Source of the DNA: Lachnospiraceae bacterium MD329
GTDB taxonomy: Bacteria > Bacillota > Clostridia > UBA1381
NCBI GenBank assembly: GCA_010206265.1
Contig: VIQV01000018.1
Span: forward strand, 1-64,000
DNA: 64,000 nucleotides
Reading direction: 5' to 3'
In this document: positions 16,859 through 26,437 of the stretch, piece by piece
Numbering within the stretch: position 1 is the stretch's first letter
Layout: the number at the start of each line of letters is the position of its first letter
Translations under genes and position numbers: made by a program
Notes under the pieces: model-generated
Databases searched by the model: none
What the model saw: the letters and a program-made list of their open reading frames with translations, nothing else
Told to the model about the DNA's origin: nothing

Positions 16859-18265
16859 ATGAAAATATATAATACTCTTACAAGGCAGAAGCAGGAGTTT
16901 GTTCCTATTGATAAAAATGAGGTAAAAATATACGCCTGCGGACCAACGGTTTATAATTATATCCATATCGGTAATGCTCGTCCGCTCATTATTTTTGATA
17001 CGTTAAGACGTTATATGGAATATCGCGGTATGAAGGTGACATTCGTACAGAATTTTACCGACGTTGATGATAAAATGATTAACCGTGCCAAAGAAGAGGG
17101 TACTACTGTCAAAGAACTGGGCGACAGATTTATTGCGGAATACTTCAAAGATGCACAGGCTTTGGGTGTTCATGAGGCTACTATTCATCCAAAGGCGACA
17201 GAAAATATTGACGCTATAATAGATGTTATTAAAAAGCTTGAAGAGAACGGATATGCGTATAACGTAGACGGCGATGTATATTTTGCGACAAAGAAGTTTA
17301 AGGAGTATGGTAAGCTTTCAAAGCAGCCGTTAGAGGACCTTGAGGCAGGCGCAAGAATAGATGTAAACGAGCATAAGAAAGATGCAATGGATTTTGCATT
17401 GTGGAAAAAGCAGAAAGAGGAAAGCGAAATTGCTTGGGAAAGCCCGTGGGGAATGGGAAGACCCGGCTGGCATATTGAGTGCAGCGCAATGGTAAATAAA
17501 TATCTTGGCGAAACGATAGATATTCACGCGGGCGGACAGGACTTAATTTTTCCACACCACGAAAATGAAGTCGCGCAGTCTGAGTGCGCTAACGGCAAGC
17601 CTTTTGCAAACTACTGGATGCACAACGGATATATCAATATTGATAATAAGAAAATGAGTAAATCGCTCGGTAATTTTTTTACTGCGCGTGATATTATAGA
17701 AAAATATGACGGTGAAACGGTCAGATTTTTTATGCTGTCCGCGCATTACAGAAATCCTGTTAATTTCTCAGATACGCTTATGGAGCAGTCTAAATCTGCA
17801 TTAGAGCGTGTTTATACCTGTATTGATAATCTTGAATTTTTAAAGGAGAACAGTGAAGAAAAGACGCTTACTGATACGGAAAAAGAATTTTTGTCCAAAC
17901 TGGACAGTTTTAAGGAGAAATTCATCGGAGCTATGGACGACGATTTGAATACTGCTGACGCAATCGCGGCTATATTTGATATAGTATATGCGTCAAATAC
18001 GGCTCTTTCCGGTGAAAACTCGCGTGAAGTAATAGAAAAAACAATTGCTCTTATCCGTGAGCTTGGTAATGTGCTTGGACTGTTCCAGAAATCAAATGAA
18101 AAATCAATTGACGCTGAGATTGAGAAAATGATTGAGCAGCGAAATAAAGCCCGCGAAGAAAAGGATTGGGCGACTGCCGATGCGATACGCGATAAATTAA
18201 AGGAAATGAACATAGTCTTAAAAGATACGCCGTTAGGTGTAAAATGGTCATATATAGAGGAATAA
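16859..18265 (+). CDS. cysS: Cysteinyl-tRNA synthetase
   Basis: A 468-residue class I aminoacyl-tRNA synthetase charging tRNA-Cys. The HIGH-like signature is HIGN ([11 protein letters not shown], near residue 35) and the KMSKS loop is [11 protein letters not shown] near residue 265. Zinc ligands include Cys28 in YACGPTVYN, Cys in WHIECSAM near 208, and the His residues of IFPHHENE. The C-terminal anticodon-binding region is normal. AAGGAA precedes the ATG. The Mini-RNase III gene starts immediately after the stop, as in many Firmicutes. Confidence 0.97.
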   Translation: MKIYNTLTRQKQEFVPIDKNEVKIYACGPTVYNYIHIGNARPLIIFDTLRRYMEYRGMKVTFVQNFTDVDDKMINRAKEEGTTVKELGDRFIAEYFKDAQALGVHEATIHPKATENIDAIIDVIKKLEENGYAYNVDGDVYFATKKFKEYGKLSKQPLEDLEAGARIDVNEHKKDAMDFALWKKQKEESEIAWESPWGMGRPGWHIECSAMVNKYLGETIDIHAGGQDLIFPHHENEVAQSECANGKPFANYWMHNGYINIDNKKMSKSLGNFFTARDIIEKYDGETVRFFMLSAHYRNPVNFSDTLMEQSKSALERVYTCIDNLEFLKENSEEKTLTDTEKEFLSKLDSFKEKFIGAMDDDLNTADAIAAIFDIVYASNTALSGENSREVIEKTIALIRELGNVLGLFQKSNEKSIDAEIEKMIEQRNKAREEKDWATADAIRDKLKEMNIVLKDTPLGVKWSYIEE

Positions 18266-18266
18266 A

Positions 18267-18665
18267 ATGTCGATAATAAATAAAAAACCGTCACAGCTTG
18301 CGCCGCTTACATTGGCATATATAGGCGACGGTGTATACGAATTATTTGTGCGTACAAGGGTAATTGAGGAAAATGAAAATATGCCAGCGCATAAACTTCA
18401 TAAAAAAACAGTTCAGTATGTCAAGGCACATTCACAGTCAAACAGTATGGAGGCTCTGATGGATACTCTGACAGAAGATGAAACGGCAGTATTTAAGCGC
18501 GGAAGAAACGCTAAATCCAATACTGTACCAAAGAATGCGAATATGATGGATTACAGACGCGCAACAGGATTTGAAGCACTGATAGGTTATCTTTACCTGT
18601 CGGAGGATACAGAGCGTCTTAAGCTTATTATGAATATTGCGTATGAAAACGCTTTAGATAAATAA
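18267..18665 (+). CDS. mrnC: Mini-ribonuclease III
   Basis: A 132-residue RNase III-like nuclease without a dsRNA-binding domain, which matures 23S rRNA in Firmicutes. LAPLTLAYIGDGVYELFVR carries the catalytic Asp/Glu cluster, KSNTVPKNANMMDYRRATG is the central motif, and FEALIGYLYL holds the second acidic site. It begins one base after the cysS stop, with GAGG inside the cysS end as ribosome binding site, so translation is coupled. Length and motifs are standard. Confidence 0.95.
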   Translation: MSIINKKPSQLAPLTLAYIGDGVYELFVRTRVIEENENMPAHKLHKKTVQYVKAHSQSNSMEALMDTLTEDETAVFKRGRNAKSNTVPKNANMMDYRRATGFEALIGYLYLSEDTERLKLIMNIAYENALDK

Positions 18666-18728
18666 TTGTACTTATCTTTATATAAGGACAGTTACTATAT
18701 AATATAAAAGATAACAAAGGGAGGATTT

Positions 18729-19583
18729 ATGAAAATGAATGAAAAAAGAGTCACAGAGCTTTCGATTATTGCGAATCAAGTTCGTAAAAATGCTCTGACC
18801 GCTGTATATAATGCAGCGTCGGGACATCCGGGCGGTTCGCTTTCAATTGCGGACGTTTTGACGCTTCTGTATTTTGAGGTGATGAACGTTGACCCGAAAA
18901 ATCCGAAAATGGAAAATAGGGACAGGATGGTTTTATCAAAAGGACATACTGCGCCTGCTCTTTACGGTGTGCTTGCAGAGAAAGGCTTTATACCGCGTGA
19001 GGATGTAGCAACGTTCAGACATATAGACAGTTATTTGCAGGGACATCCTGATATGAATAAGGTTCCGGGAGTTGATATGTCTACAGGCTCGCTTGGACAG
19101 GGTGTATCTGTTGCAGGCGGTATGGCATTAGCCGCAAAGCTTGATAATAAGGACTACAGAGTTTATTCGATTCTTGGTGACGGTGAACTTGAAGAAGGAC
19201 AAGTATGGGAACAGGCAATGTTTGCGGCTCATTATAAGCTCGATAATTTGACTATTTTTGTTGACAATAACGGTTTGCAGATTGACGGTGATGTTACAAA
19301 GGTAATGAATCCGACCCCTATTGACAAGAAGTTTGAGGCATTTGGATGGAATGTAATAGTTACTGACGCTCACGATTTCAATAAACTGCTTGACGCGGTT
19401 AACGAGGCGAAAGCAGCTAAGGGTAAGCCAACCGCAATTATAATGAAGTCCGTAAAGGGTAAGAATGTTTCATATATGGAAAATAACCCTGCTTGGCACG
19501 GCGCGGCGCCTAAAAAGGAAGAGTACGAGCAGGCGATTAAAGAGCTTGATGAAATAATAAAGGGATTGGAGGCGAGTCTGTAA
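18729..19583 (+). CDS. Transketolase, N-terminal (thiamine pyrophosphate) subunit
   Basis: A 284-residue half-transketolase. The pyrophosphate and Mg binding motif GDGELEEGQVWEQAMFAA lies near residue 150, with SGHPGGSLS near 30 and STGSLGQGVSVAGGMALA near 118. It pairs with the next gene to rebuild the two-subunit transketolase common in Clostridia, transferring two-carbon units in the pentose phosphate pathway. GGGAGG precedes the ATG, and its stop overlaps the next start (TAATG). Confidence 0.95.
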   Translation: MKMNEKRVTELSIIANQVRKNALTAVYNAASGHPGGSLSIADVLTLLYFEVMNVDPKNPKMENRDRMVLSKGHTAPALYGVLAEKGFIPREDVATFRHIDSYLQGHPDMNKVPGVDMSTGSLGQGVSVAGGMALAAKLDNKDYRVYSILGDGELEEGQVWEQAMFAAHYKLDNLTIFVDNNGLQIDGDVTKVMNPTPIDKKFEAFGWNVIVTDAHDFNKLLDAVNEAKAAKGKPTAIIMKSVKGKNVSYMENNPAWHGAAPKKEEYEQAIKELDEIIKGLEASL

Positions 19584-20512
19584 TGGCAAAAAGAGCTACA
19601 AGAGAATCATACGGAGCGGCATTGGTTGAATATGGCAGTAATCCTAATATTGTCGTACTTGACGCTGACCTGTCAAAATCAACAAAAACAGATATGTTCA
19701 AAAAGGCATATCCCGAACGCTTTATAAATATGGGTATTGCTGAGGGTAATATGATGTGTGTTGCCGCAGGACTTGCAGCAAGCGGAAAGATAGCGTTTGC
19801 GTCAACATTTGCAATGTTTGCCGCAGGCAGAGCATTTGAGCAGGTTAGAAACTCAATCGGCTATACACAGTTAAATGTAAAAATCGGAGCTACGCACGCA
19901 GGTATTTCAGTTGGTGAGGACGGAGCTTCGCACCAGTGTCTTGAAGATATTGCGCTAATGCGTTCTATACCGGGTATGGTGGTTTTGAATCCGGCTGACG
20001 ACAGAGAGGCAATGGCGGCAGTTAAAGCGGCAATTGACCATAACGGACCTGTTTATATGAGATTCGGACGTCTTGCGGTTGAAGATGTAAATGGCGAGGA
20101 CTATAAGTTTGAACTTGGCAAGGGTGTACAGCTTAAAGACGGTAAGGACGCAACTATTGTTGCTACGGGACTTATGGTGGAAATGGCGCTTAAAGCGGCT
20201 GAAATGCTTAAAGCTGACGGTATCGACGCTCGTGTAATCAATATTCATACCATAAAGCCTATAGATGAAGAGATAATTATAAAGGCGGCTAAGGAAACGG
20301 GCGCTATCGTAACGGCTGAGGAGCATTATATAATGGGAGGACTCGGCAGCGCGGTTGCAGAGGTTGTATGTGCCAATGCGCCTGTACCTGTCAAGATTAT
20401 AGGAACAGACCGTTTCGGAAAATCGGGTAAACCTGCCGAGTTGTTTGAGGAGTATGGCTTGACACCTGAAAACATTGTAAAAAATGTTAAAGAGGCTGTC
20501 AAAATGAAATAA
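19583..20512 (+). CDS. Transketolase, C-terminal subunit
   Basis: A 309-residue second half of a split transketolase. It holds the pyrimidine-binding domain (INMGIAEGNMMCVAAGLA, with the Glu that activates thiamine pyrophosphate near residue 52) and the C-terminal domain (IVTAEEHYIMGGLGSAVAEV). Its ATG overlaps the upstream stop, ensuring balanced synthesis. The split arrangement is normal for this lineage. Confidence 0.95.
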   Translation: MAKRATRESYGAALVEYGSNPNIVVLDADLSKSTKTDMFKKAYPERFINMGIAEGNMMCVAAGLAASGKIAFASTFAMFAAGRAFEQVRNSIGYTQLNVKIGATHAGISVGEDGASHQCLEDIALMRSIPGMVVLNPADDREAMAAVKAAIDHNGPVYMRFGRLAVEDVNGEDYKFELGKGVQLKDGKDATIVATGLMVEMALKAAEMLKADGIDARVINIHTIKPIDEEIIIKAAKETGAIVTAEEHYIMGGLGSAVAEVVCANAPVPVKIIGTDRFGKSGKPAELFEEYGLTPENIVKNVKEAVKMK

Positions 20513-20529
20513 GACGAGGTACATCAAGT

Positions 20530-21045
20530 ATGAAAAGGATATTATTGTCATTGTCGGCACTGCTTTTAACTGTAATGCTGTGTTCGTGCGGCAGTCCGTT
20601 TGCAAAACCTGAACCGACTCCGATACCTGATATTGACCCGACAACACTTGTCACGGCTGACGATGTGGCGGCATATGCAGGGTATTTGCCCGTAGCTGAA
20701 CCGTCGGGTACAGGACGAAACGGGAATATTGCAGAGGTACTTTACAGGAGCGAGCCTCTTGGACAGCACGATACAGTGACGGTAAAACTTACTCAGTTTA
20801 CCGACACAATAGATTATCAAATGTTGTTTGAGCAGTATGAACAGGAAAAGGCAAAACGTACAAGCGCAGAAATTATAAGCGGAATAGGACAGGAGGCGTA
20901 TATTGCGTTTCCGTCTATCCACGTCTATGATAAAGGCTGTCTGATTGATATTACGGCAGGATCGGGAGCAGACGAAAATCAGAAAGCACTGCTTATGAGC
21001 CTTGCGACTGTAGCCGCAGGCAGACTTGAACAGATTATACAGTAA
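20530..21045 (+). CDS. Putative lipoprotein of unknown function
   Basis: A 171-residue protein with a lipoprotein signal peptide: KRILLSLSALLLTVMLCSC, with the probable lipidated Cys in the LCSC box. PEPTPIPDIDPTTLVTADDV links to a mature domain of about 130 residues with mixed alpha/beta content. The central stretch (RSEPLGQHDTVTVKLTQFTD, then GIGQEAYIAFPSIHVYDKG) looks like a small extracytoplasmic sensing fold, but I do not recognise a family. It follows the transketolase genes by 17 bases and may be cotranscribed. No functional call is made. Confidence 0.75.
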   Translation: MKRILLSLSALLLTVMLCSCGSPFAKPEPTPIPDIDPTTLVTADDVAAYAGYLPVAEPSGTGRNGNIAEVLYRSEPLGQHDTVTVKLTQFTDTIDYQMLFEQYEQEKAKRTSAEIISGIGQEAYIAFPSIHVYDKGCLIDITAGSGADENQKALLMSLATVAAGRLEQIIQ

Positions 21046-21051
21046 CCAATG

Positions 21052-21086
21052 GGGGTTGCCGAACAAGTGTGAGGCAGCTCCTTTTT
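21052..21086 (+). terminator. Terminator after the lipoprotein gene
   Basis: GGGGTTGCC (21052-21060) pairs with GGCAGCTCC (21073-21081) using two G-U pairs, then TTTTT. Confidence 0.75.
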
Positions 21087-21170
21087 GCTTTGTGACAGGT
21101 AAAAATATACTAAAAGCAGGTAAAAGCGGATAAAAAATATGAAAAAGGTGTAAATAATTCAAAAAAAGAA

Positions 21171-21199
21171 TTGAAATATTTTGAAAGTAGTGATATAAT
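21171..21199 (+). promoter_or_regulatory. Promoter of tig-clpP-clpX
   Basis: TTGAAA (21171-21176), 17-base spacer, TATAAT (21194-21199). Confidence 0.8.
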
Positions 21200-21251
21200 A
21201 TACGCTATGTTAATATGTCCGTAATAGGACGAGAAGGAGGATAATATCACT

Positions 21252-22538
21252 ATGTCAGTGAAAAACGAACAAATCGAAAAAAATCTTGTAAAACTAACTT
21301 TTGAGGTAAGCGCAGAAGATTTTGAAAAGGCAATAAACCAGACCTACAAGAAGAACGCGTCAAAATTTAATATACCCGGTTACAGAAAAGGTAAGGCGCC
21401 GAGAAAGATTGTAGAGAAGTATTATACGGCAGCTATCTTTTATGATGACGCCATCAACGCTGTACTTCCGGCTGCATATGAATCAGCTCTTGAAGAGTCG
21501 GGAGTTGACGCGGTTGCAAGACCTGAAATTGACGTTGAAGAAATAAAGAAGGGTGAGCCTGTAGTGTTTACGGCTCTTGTAACAACCAAGCCTGAGGTAA
21601 AACTTGGTGATTATAAGGGTATAGAAGTTGATAAGCTTGACTATACTGTAACAGACGAGGACGTAGACAAGGACATTGAGGCAACTCAGAAAAAGAATGC
21701 AAGACTTATAACAATTGACGACAGAGCAATTGAAAATGAGGATATTGCAGTTATTGACTTTGAGGGATTCTGCGACGGTGTTGCTTTTGACGGCGGCAAG
21801 GGAGAGGACTATGAGCTTGAAATCGGTTCAGGTACGTTTATTCCGGGATTTGAGGAGCAGCTTGTCGGTGCAAAGACTGATGATGACGTTGAAGTGAAGG
21901 TTACTTTCCCTGAGGAATATCACGCTGATAATCTTGCAGGCAAGGACGCGGTATTTAAAGTAAAGGTAAAGGAAATCAAGAAACGTGAACTTCCGGAGCT
22001 TGACGATGATTTTGCAAGTGAAGTAAGCGATTTTGATACAATGGCTGAATTTAAGGTGGACGTAAGGAAGAAACTTGAAGAGGCTGCTGAAAATAAGGCT
22101 AAGACTGATACTGAAAATGCTATTATTGATAAGGTAATAGAAAATGCGGAATTTGATATTCCTGACGCAATGAAAGAGGCTCAGATTGACAATATCGTAA
22201 GAGATTTTGCACAAAGACTGGCATATCAGGGTATGAGTCTTGATATGTATATGCAGTATACAGGTCAGACAGAGGAAACCTTCAGAGCACAGTTCGGAGA
22301 GCAGGCTGAAAAGCAGATAAGCGGTTCTCTTGTTCTTGAGGCAATTCAGAAGGCTGAAGGCATTGAGGCAGGTCCTGAAGAAGTTGAACTTCATCTTGTT
22401 GATATGTCAAAGAAGTATAATATGGAGCTTGATAAGCTTAAAGAAGCATTAAGCGATGTTGAAAAGGAAAACATTAAGAAGGAACTTGAACTTCAGAAAA
22501 CAATTGATATGATTGTAAATAACGCATCAGTGAAATAA
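21252..22538 (+). CDS. tig: Trigger factor
   Basis: A 428-residue ribosome-bound chaperone and peptidyl-prolyl isomerase. The N-terminal ribosome-binding domain contains the signature loop FNIPGYRKGKAPRKIVEKYY (near residue 37). The FKBP-like domain begins near 160 (EDIAVIDFEGFCDGVAFDGG, IPGFEEQLVGAK), and the C-terminal chaperone domain fills the rest. It heads the tig-clpP-clpX cluster typical of Firmicutes, linking folding of nascent chains with ClpXP proteolysis. AGAAGGAGG lies upstream of the ATG. Confidence 0.97.
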   Translation: MSVKNEQIEKNLVKLTFEVSAEDFEKAINQTYKKNASKFNIPGYRKGKAPRKIVEKYYTAAIFYDDAINAVLPAAYESALEESGVDAVARPEIDVEEIKKGEPVVFTALVTTKPEVKLGDYKGIEVDKLDYTVTDEDVDKDIEATQKKNARLITIDDRAIENEDIAVIDFEGFCDGVAFDGGKGEDYELEIGSGTFIPGFEEQLVGAKTDDDVEVKVTFPEEYHADNLAGKDAVFKVKVKEIKKRELPELDDDFASEVSDFDTMAEFKVDVRKKLEEAAENKAKTDTENAIIDKVIENAEFDIPDAMKEAQIDNIVRDFAQRLAYQGMSLDMYMQYTGQTEETFRAQFGEQAEKQISGSLVLEAIQKAEGIEAGPEEVELHLVDMSKKYNMELDKLKEALSDVEKENIKKELELQKTIDMIVNNASVK

Positions 22539-22567
22539 CTTCATAAGTATTGAAAGGAATGAATAAG

Positions 22568-23164
22568 ATGGCATTAGTACCAATGGTCGTTGAACAAACC
22601 AACAGAGGTGAACGTTCATATGATATTTATTCAAGATTGCTGGAGGACAGAATTATATTTTTGGCAGATCAGGTTGATAACGCTACATCAAGTCTTGTTG
22701 TAGCGCAGATGCTTTATCTTGAGGCAAAAGATCCTGATAAGGATATACAGTTTTATATAGACAGTCCCGGCGGTTCAATAACTGCAGGTATGGCTATATA
22801 CGACACAATGCAGTATATAAAATGTGATGTGTCCACAATTTGTATAGGTATGGCTGCAAGTATGGGCGCATTTTTGCTTGCGGCAGGAACAAAGGGAAAG
22901 CGTTTTGCTTTGCCGAACAGCGAAATAATGATTCATCAGCCTCTTATTTCAGGCGGAGGTCTGAGCGGTCAGACAACCGACATTAAAATTTACACGGACC
23001 ATCTTGTAAATACAAAGAAAAAGATGAATGAGATTCTTGCCGAGCGCACGGGACAGACATATGAGAAACTGTGCGAGGACACTGAACGCGATAATTTTAT
23101 GACTGCCGATGAGGCGAAAGCCTACGGACTGATTGACGAGGTAATTGTAAAACAGGCTCGTTAA
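22568..23164 (+). CDS. clpP: ATP-dependent Clp protease proteolytic subunit
   Basis: A 198-residue serine protease forming the tetradecameric barrel that ClpX feeds. The triad is present: Ser in [11 protein letters not shown] near residue 98, His in [10 protein letters not shown] near 123, and Asp in [11 protein letters not shown] near 172. [19 protein letters not shown] is the usual N-terminus. The ATG at 22568 is preferred to 22559 or TTG 22550 because AAAGGA is correctly spaced. A hairpin without T-run separates it from clpX. Confidence 0.97.
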   Translation: MALVPMVVEQTNRGERSYDIYSRLLEDRIIFLADQVDNATSSLVVAQMLYLEAKDPDKDIQFYIDSPGGSITAGMAIYDTMQYIKCDVSTICIGMAASMGAFLLAAGTKGKRFALPNSEIMIHQPLISGGGLSGQTTDIKIYTDHLVNTKKKMNEILAERTGQTYEKLCEDTERDNFMTADEAKAYGLIDEVIVKQAR

Positions 23165-23185
23165 GAGGGGATGGTAGTATACAAA

Positions 23186-23214
23186 AACGCCTTATCCGCC
23201 CAAGATAAGGCGTT
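23186..23214 (+). other. Intercistronic hairpin between clpP and clpX
   Basis: AACGCCTTATC (23186-23196) and GATAAGGCGTT (23204-23214) form a perfect 11-bp stem with a 7-base loop. No T-run follows, so it is more likely an RNA processing or stability element than a terminator. Confidence 0.6.
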
Positions 23215-23249
23215 ATATAATTATTGATTACGGGCAGAAAGGCTATTAT

Positions 23250-24527
23250 ATGGAGGAAAATAAACATTTCAGATGCTCTTTTTGCGGAAAGACTGATACG
23301 GAGGTAAATAAACTCCTGTCAGGTCCTGGGGTCTATATCTGTGACGAGTGCGTTGCTACCTGCAATCAGATTCTTGGCGGAGAGTTTGAATCCAAAAGCG
23401 AATTGGCATCATCAGAATTGCCAAAACCAAAGGAAATCAAGGAATTTCTTGATGAATATGTGGTAGGACAGGAAGAGGCAAAGAAAATTCTGTCAGTGGC
23501 GGTGTATAATCATTATAAAAGAATAGCGCATCCGGATATGGCTGATGATGTGGAGCTACAGAAAAGTAATATTCTTATGATAGGACCTACAGGCAGCGGT
23601 AAGACGTTTCTTGTTCAGAATCTGGCTAAAATTCTTAATGTGCCGTTTGCAATAGCGGACGCAACTTCTTTGACAGAGGCAGGGTATGTCGGTGAGGATG
23701 TGGAGAATATATTGTTAAAGCTGATTCAGGCTGCCGATTATGAAATTGATGAGGCTGAACGCGGAATTATTTATATAGATGAAATTGATAAGATTGCGAG
23801 AAAGTCTGAAAATCCGTCAATTACCCGTGATGTAAGCGGTGAAGGTGTGCAGCAGGCACTGCTGAAAGTTCTGGAAGGTACTGTAGCGTCAGTACCGCCT
23901 CAGGGAGGGCGTAAACACCCTCATCAGGAACTTATACAGATAGATACTTCAAATATATTGTTTATTTGCGGCGGAGCTTTTGACGGAATCGAAAAAATAA
24001 TAAAGAATCGTACGGGCAGACAAGGACTGGGCTTTGGAGCAGAGATTTTAAGTAAAAAAGAAACAAATATGAATGAGCTTTTAAGTGAAATTATTCCTCA
24101 GGATTTGCTGAAATTCGGGCTTATTCCTGAATTTATCGGCAGATTACCTGTGTTTGCAAAGCTTGATAAGCTTGATAGAAAAACGCTGATAAAAATACTT
24201 ACAGAGCCTAAAAATGCGCTTATTAAGCAGTATAAGGCATTGTTTGCGTTTGACGGTGTTAAGCTGGAGTTTGAAGACGGAGCTATTGAGGCGATAGCAG
24301 ATAAAGCAATTGAACGCAATACAGGAGCGCGCGGACTTCGTTCTATAATAGAAGAGGCGCTTTCGGATATTATGTTTGAGGTACCGTCTGATGATAATAT
24401 AAAAACTGTAATTATAAATAAAAAGTGTATTACCGACTTGAAGCAGCCTAAAATTATCCGTGAAGATAAAAGAGCTGCCGAAAAGAAGGAGGAAATGGAA
24501 TTAAAGCCTGACGGTACACAAGGTTAA
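23250..24527 (+). CDS. clpX: ATP-dependent Clp protease ATP-binding subunit ClpX
   Basis: A 425-residue AAA+ unfoldase. The N-terminal zinc-binding domain has CSFCGKTD and [10 protein letters not shown]. Walker A is GPTGSGKT near residue 113, Walker [11 protein letters not shown] near 175, and sensor II lies in [11 protein letters not shown] near 355. It recognises tagged substrates and threads them into ClpP. The ATG at 23250 gives the expected N-terminus. Nothing is unusual. Confidence 0.97.
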   Translation: MEENKHFRCSFCGKTDTEVNKLLSGPGVYICDECVATCNQILGGEFESKSELASSELPKPKEIKEFLDEYVVGQEEAKKILSVAVYNHYKRIAHPDMADDVELQKSNILMIGPTGSGKTFLVQNLAKILNVPFAIADATSLTEAGYVGEDVENILLKLIQAADYEIDEAERGIIYIDEIDKIARKSENPSITRDVSGEGVQQALLKVLEGTVASVPPQGGRKHPHQELIQIDTSNILFICGGAFDGIEKIIKNRTGRQGLGFGAEILSKKETNMNELLSEIIPQDLLKFGLIPEFIGRLPVFAKLDKLDRKTLIKILTEPKNALIKQYKALFAFDGVKLEFEDGAIEAIADKAIERNTGARGLRSIIEEALSDIMFEVPSDDNIKTVIINKKCITDLKQPKIIREDKRAAEKKEEMELKPDGTQG

Positions 24528-24550
24528 ATAAGAGGAAGGTGTGAGGAGAG

Positions 24551-25852
24551 ATGTTTGTATCAGAGGATTTAACTGTAAACGAGAAAAATCATCTTGTTAT
24601 CGGTAAAAATGATACTGTGGAGCTTGCAAAGGAATTTGGAACGCCGCTGTATGTAATAGATGAAGATTTGCTTAGAAAGAACTGCCGTGTTTATAAAAAT
24701 GCGATGGATAAGTATTACGGGGGTAACGGACTTGTCCTCTATGCAAACAAGGCGTTCTGCACAATGTATACTTGCCGTATTGCTAAGGAGGAGGGGCTTG
24801 GTATAGACGTTGTTTCGGGCGGAGAGCTGTACACGGCTATAAAAGCGGACTTTCCTATGGACAAGGTGTATTTCCACGGAAATAATAAAACATATGACGA
24901 GATAGCACTTGCCGTAAAACATAAGGTGGGAAATATTATTGTAGATAATATTTATGAGCTTGAAACACTTAATGAAATGGCAGAGAAATACGGAATTGTT
25001 CAGAATATAATGTTCAGAATAAAGCCGGGTGTTGATGCGCATACTCATAGCTTTGTTCAGACCGGACAGATAGATTCAAAATTTGGCGTGGCGCTGGAAA
25101 ACGGTGAGGCATTTGAAATAATTGAAAAGGCAAGTAAGATGCCGAATGTCAAGGTAAACGGTGTTCATTGTCATATCGGTTCACAGATATTTGATATTGA
25201 GCCATTCTGTAAAGCCGCAGAAATTATGATGAATTTTATCGGAGATTTAAAGGACAGGCTTGGTCTTGAAATTGACTGCCTGAATCTTGGCGGCGGTTAT
25301 GGTATCAGATATACTGAAAATGATGACCCTGTTCCATATGACGAGTATATCAGACACGTTCAGGAAGTGGTTAAGGCAACTGCTGAGAAACGCGGAGTAA
25401 AGCTCCCGTTTATACTTATGGAGCCGGGACGCTCAATAATTGCGCCTGCAGGTATAACGCTTTATACTGTAGGAGGAATTAAGGATATTAAAAATGTGAG
25501 GAAATATGTTTCCGTAAACGGCGGTATGGGTGATAACCCAAGATATATTATGTATGAATCGGAGTATGAGGCAGTAGTTGCAAATAATGCAAATGCTGAA
25601 CGTACTGAGAGGGTTACTGTTGCAGGAAAGTGCTGTGAATCAGGAGATATACTTCTAAAGGATGCAATGATGCCTGAAATTAAGGTTGGAGATACGCTTG
25701 CAGTGCTTGCGACGGGTGCGTATAACTATTCAATGGCAAGTAATTATAACAGGATACCGCGTCCTGCGGTGGTTGCTGTTTCTGACGGTAAGGCAAGGAT
25801 AGTTGTAAAGCGTGAAACCTATGACGATTTGATTAGAAATGATGTAATATAA
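24551..25852 (+). CDS. lysA: Diaminopimelate decarboxylase
   Basis: A 433-residue fold-type III pyridoxal-phosphate enzyme making L-lysine from meso-diaminopimelate. The PLP lysine is in VLYANKAFCT near residue 63, GVHCHIGSQIFD near 210 and CLNLGGGYGIRY near 245 form the phosphate site, and EPGRSIIAPAG and CCESGDILLKD are the C-terminal signatures with the catalytic Cys. GTGAGGAGAG precedes the ATG. It may be read from the clpX transcript, since only 23 bases separate them. Confidence 0.96.
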   Translation: MFVSEDLTVNEKNHLVIGKNDTVELAKEFGTPLYVIDEDLLRKNCRVYKNAMDKYYGGNGLVLYANKAFCTMYTCRIAKEEGLGIDVVSGGELYTAIKADFPMDKVYFHGNNKTYDEIALAVKHKVGNIIVDNIYELETLNEMAEKYGIVQNIMFRIKPGVDAHTHSFVQTGQIDSKFGVALENGEAFEIIEKASKMPNVKVNGVHCHIGSQIFDIEPFCKAAEIMMNFIGDLKDRLGLEIDCLNLGGGYGIRYTENDDPVPYDEYIRHVQEVVKATAEKRGVKLPFILMEPGRSIIAPAGITLYTVGGIKDIKNVRKYVSVNGGMGDNPRYIMYESEYEAVVANNANAERTERVTVAGKCCESGDILLKDAMMPEIKVGDTLAVLATGAYNYSMASNYNRIPRPAVVAVSDGKARIVVKRETYDDLIRNDVI

Positions 25853-25854
25853 TT

Positions 25855-25882
25855 AAAAGGACAGGCTGTGCCTGTCTTTTTT
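25855..25882 (+). terminator. Terminator after lysA
   Basis: AAAAGGACAGGC, TGT loop, GCCTGTCTTTTTT. Confidence 0.9.
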
Positions 25883-25967
25883 ATGGAATAAAAATTTGAA
25901 AAGTTTGTCTTTTTCGTTGTTTATTACGTCTAATATATGTAAGCAGCTTACAGGATTGGAGGTCAGG

Positions 25968-26435
25968 GTGTTGAGAGAGCAGTTTGAGCGTGAGTATAAA
26001 AATGTAGAAAAGTCACTGTTTTTAATAGCAATCGGATATTTGCATAATACAGAGGACGCAAAGGATGCTGTGCAGGAGGCTGTACTGAGTGCGTATCAAA
26101 GTTTTCATAAGTTAAGGCGTATAGAATATTTTAAAACGTGGATAACGCGAATTGTAATAAATAAAAGTGTTGATTTATTAAGAAACAGAAAATATACAGA
26201 GGAATTAACTGATAATATAAATGTTTTCTGTGATATACCGTATTCCGAGGTAGAAATATTAGACGCAATATGCAGACTTAAACCCTCAGTATCAATATAC
26301 ATAACTCTGCGTTTTTATAATGATATGACGTATGAGGAAACAGCAAAAACTCTTAAACAACCTCTGTCAACTGTAAAATACAGAACAAAAACAGCACTTA
26401 AAGAATTAAAATGTATTTTGGAAGGAGATGATTAA
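25968..26435 (+). CDS. ECF-type RNA polymerase sigma factor
   Basis: About 155 residues with the two conserved sigma-70 regions. Region 2 spans YLHNTEDAKDAVQEAVLSAY and RIEYFKTWITRIVINKSVDL. Region 4 is YNDMTYEETAKTLKQPLSTV followed by KYRTKTALKELK. No ATG fits; GTG 25968 (or TTG 25971) lies five to eight bases after GGAGG and is the likely start, although the frame extends upstream to 25896. The next gene starts two bases after its stop and encodes a membrane protein with a cytoplasmic N-terminus, the usual anti-sigma arrangement. The signal is unknown. Confidence 0.9.
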   Translation: MLREQFEREYKNVEKSLFLIAIGYLHNTEDAKDAVQEAVLSAYQSFHKLRRIEYFKTWITRIVINKSVDLLRNRKYTEELTDNINVFCDIPYSEVEILDAICRLKPSVSIYITLRFYNDMTYEETAKTLKQPLSTVKYRTKTALKELKCILEGDD

Positions 26436-26437
26436 AG

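Noticed and set aside
19955-20647. A 230-codon minus-strand open frame
   Set aside because: It is antisense to the transketolase C-subunit gene, Cys/His/Tyr/Arg-rich as shadow frames are here, and has no ribosome binding site. Similar shadows at 10480-11025 and 21828-22394 were dropped for the same reason.
23186-23214. Terminator between clpP and clpX
   Set aside because: The stem is strong but followed by ATATAATTATT with no T-run; better read as an RNA stability or processing element.
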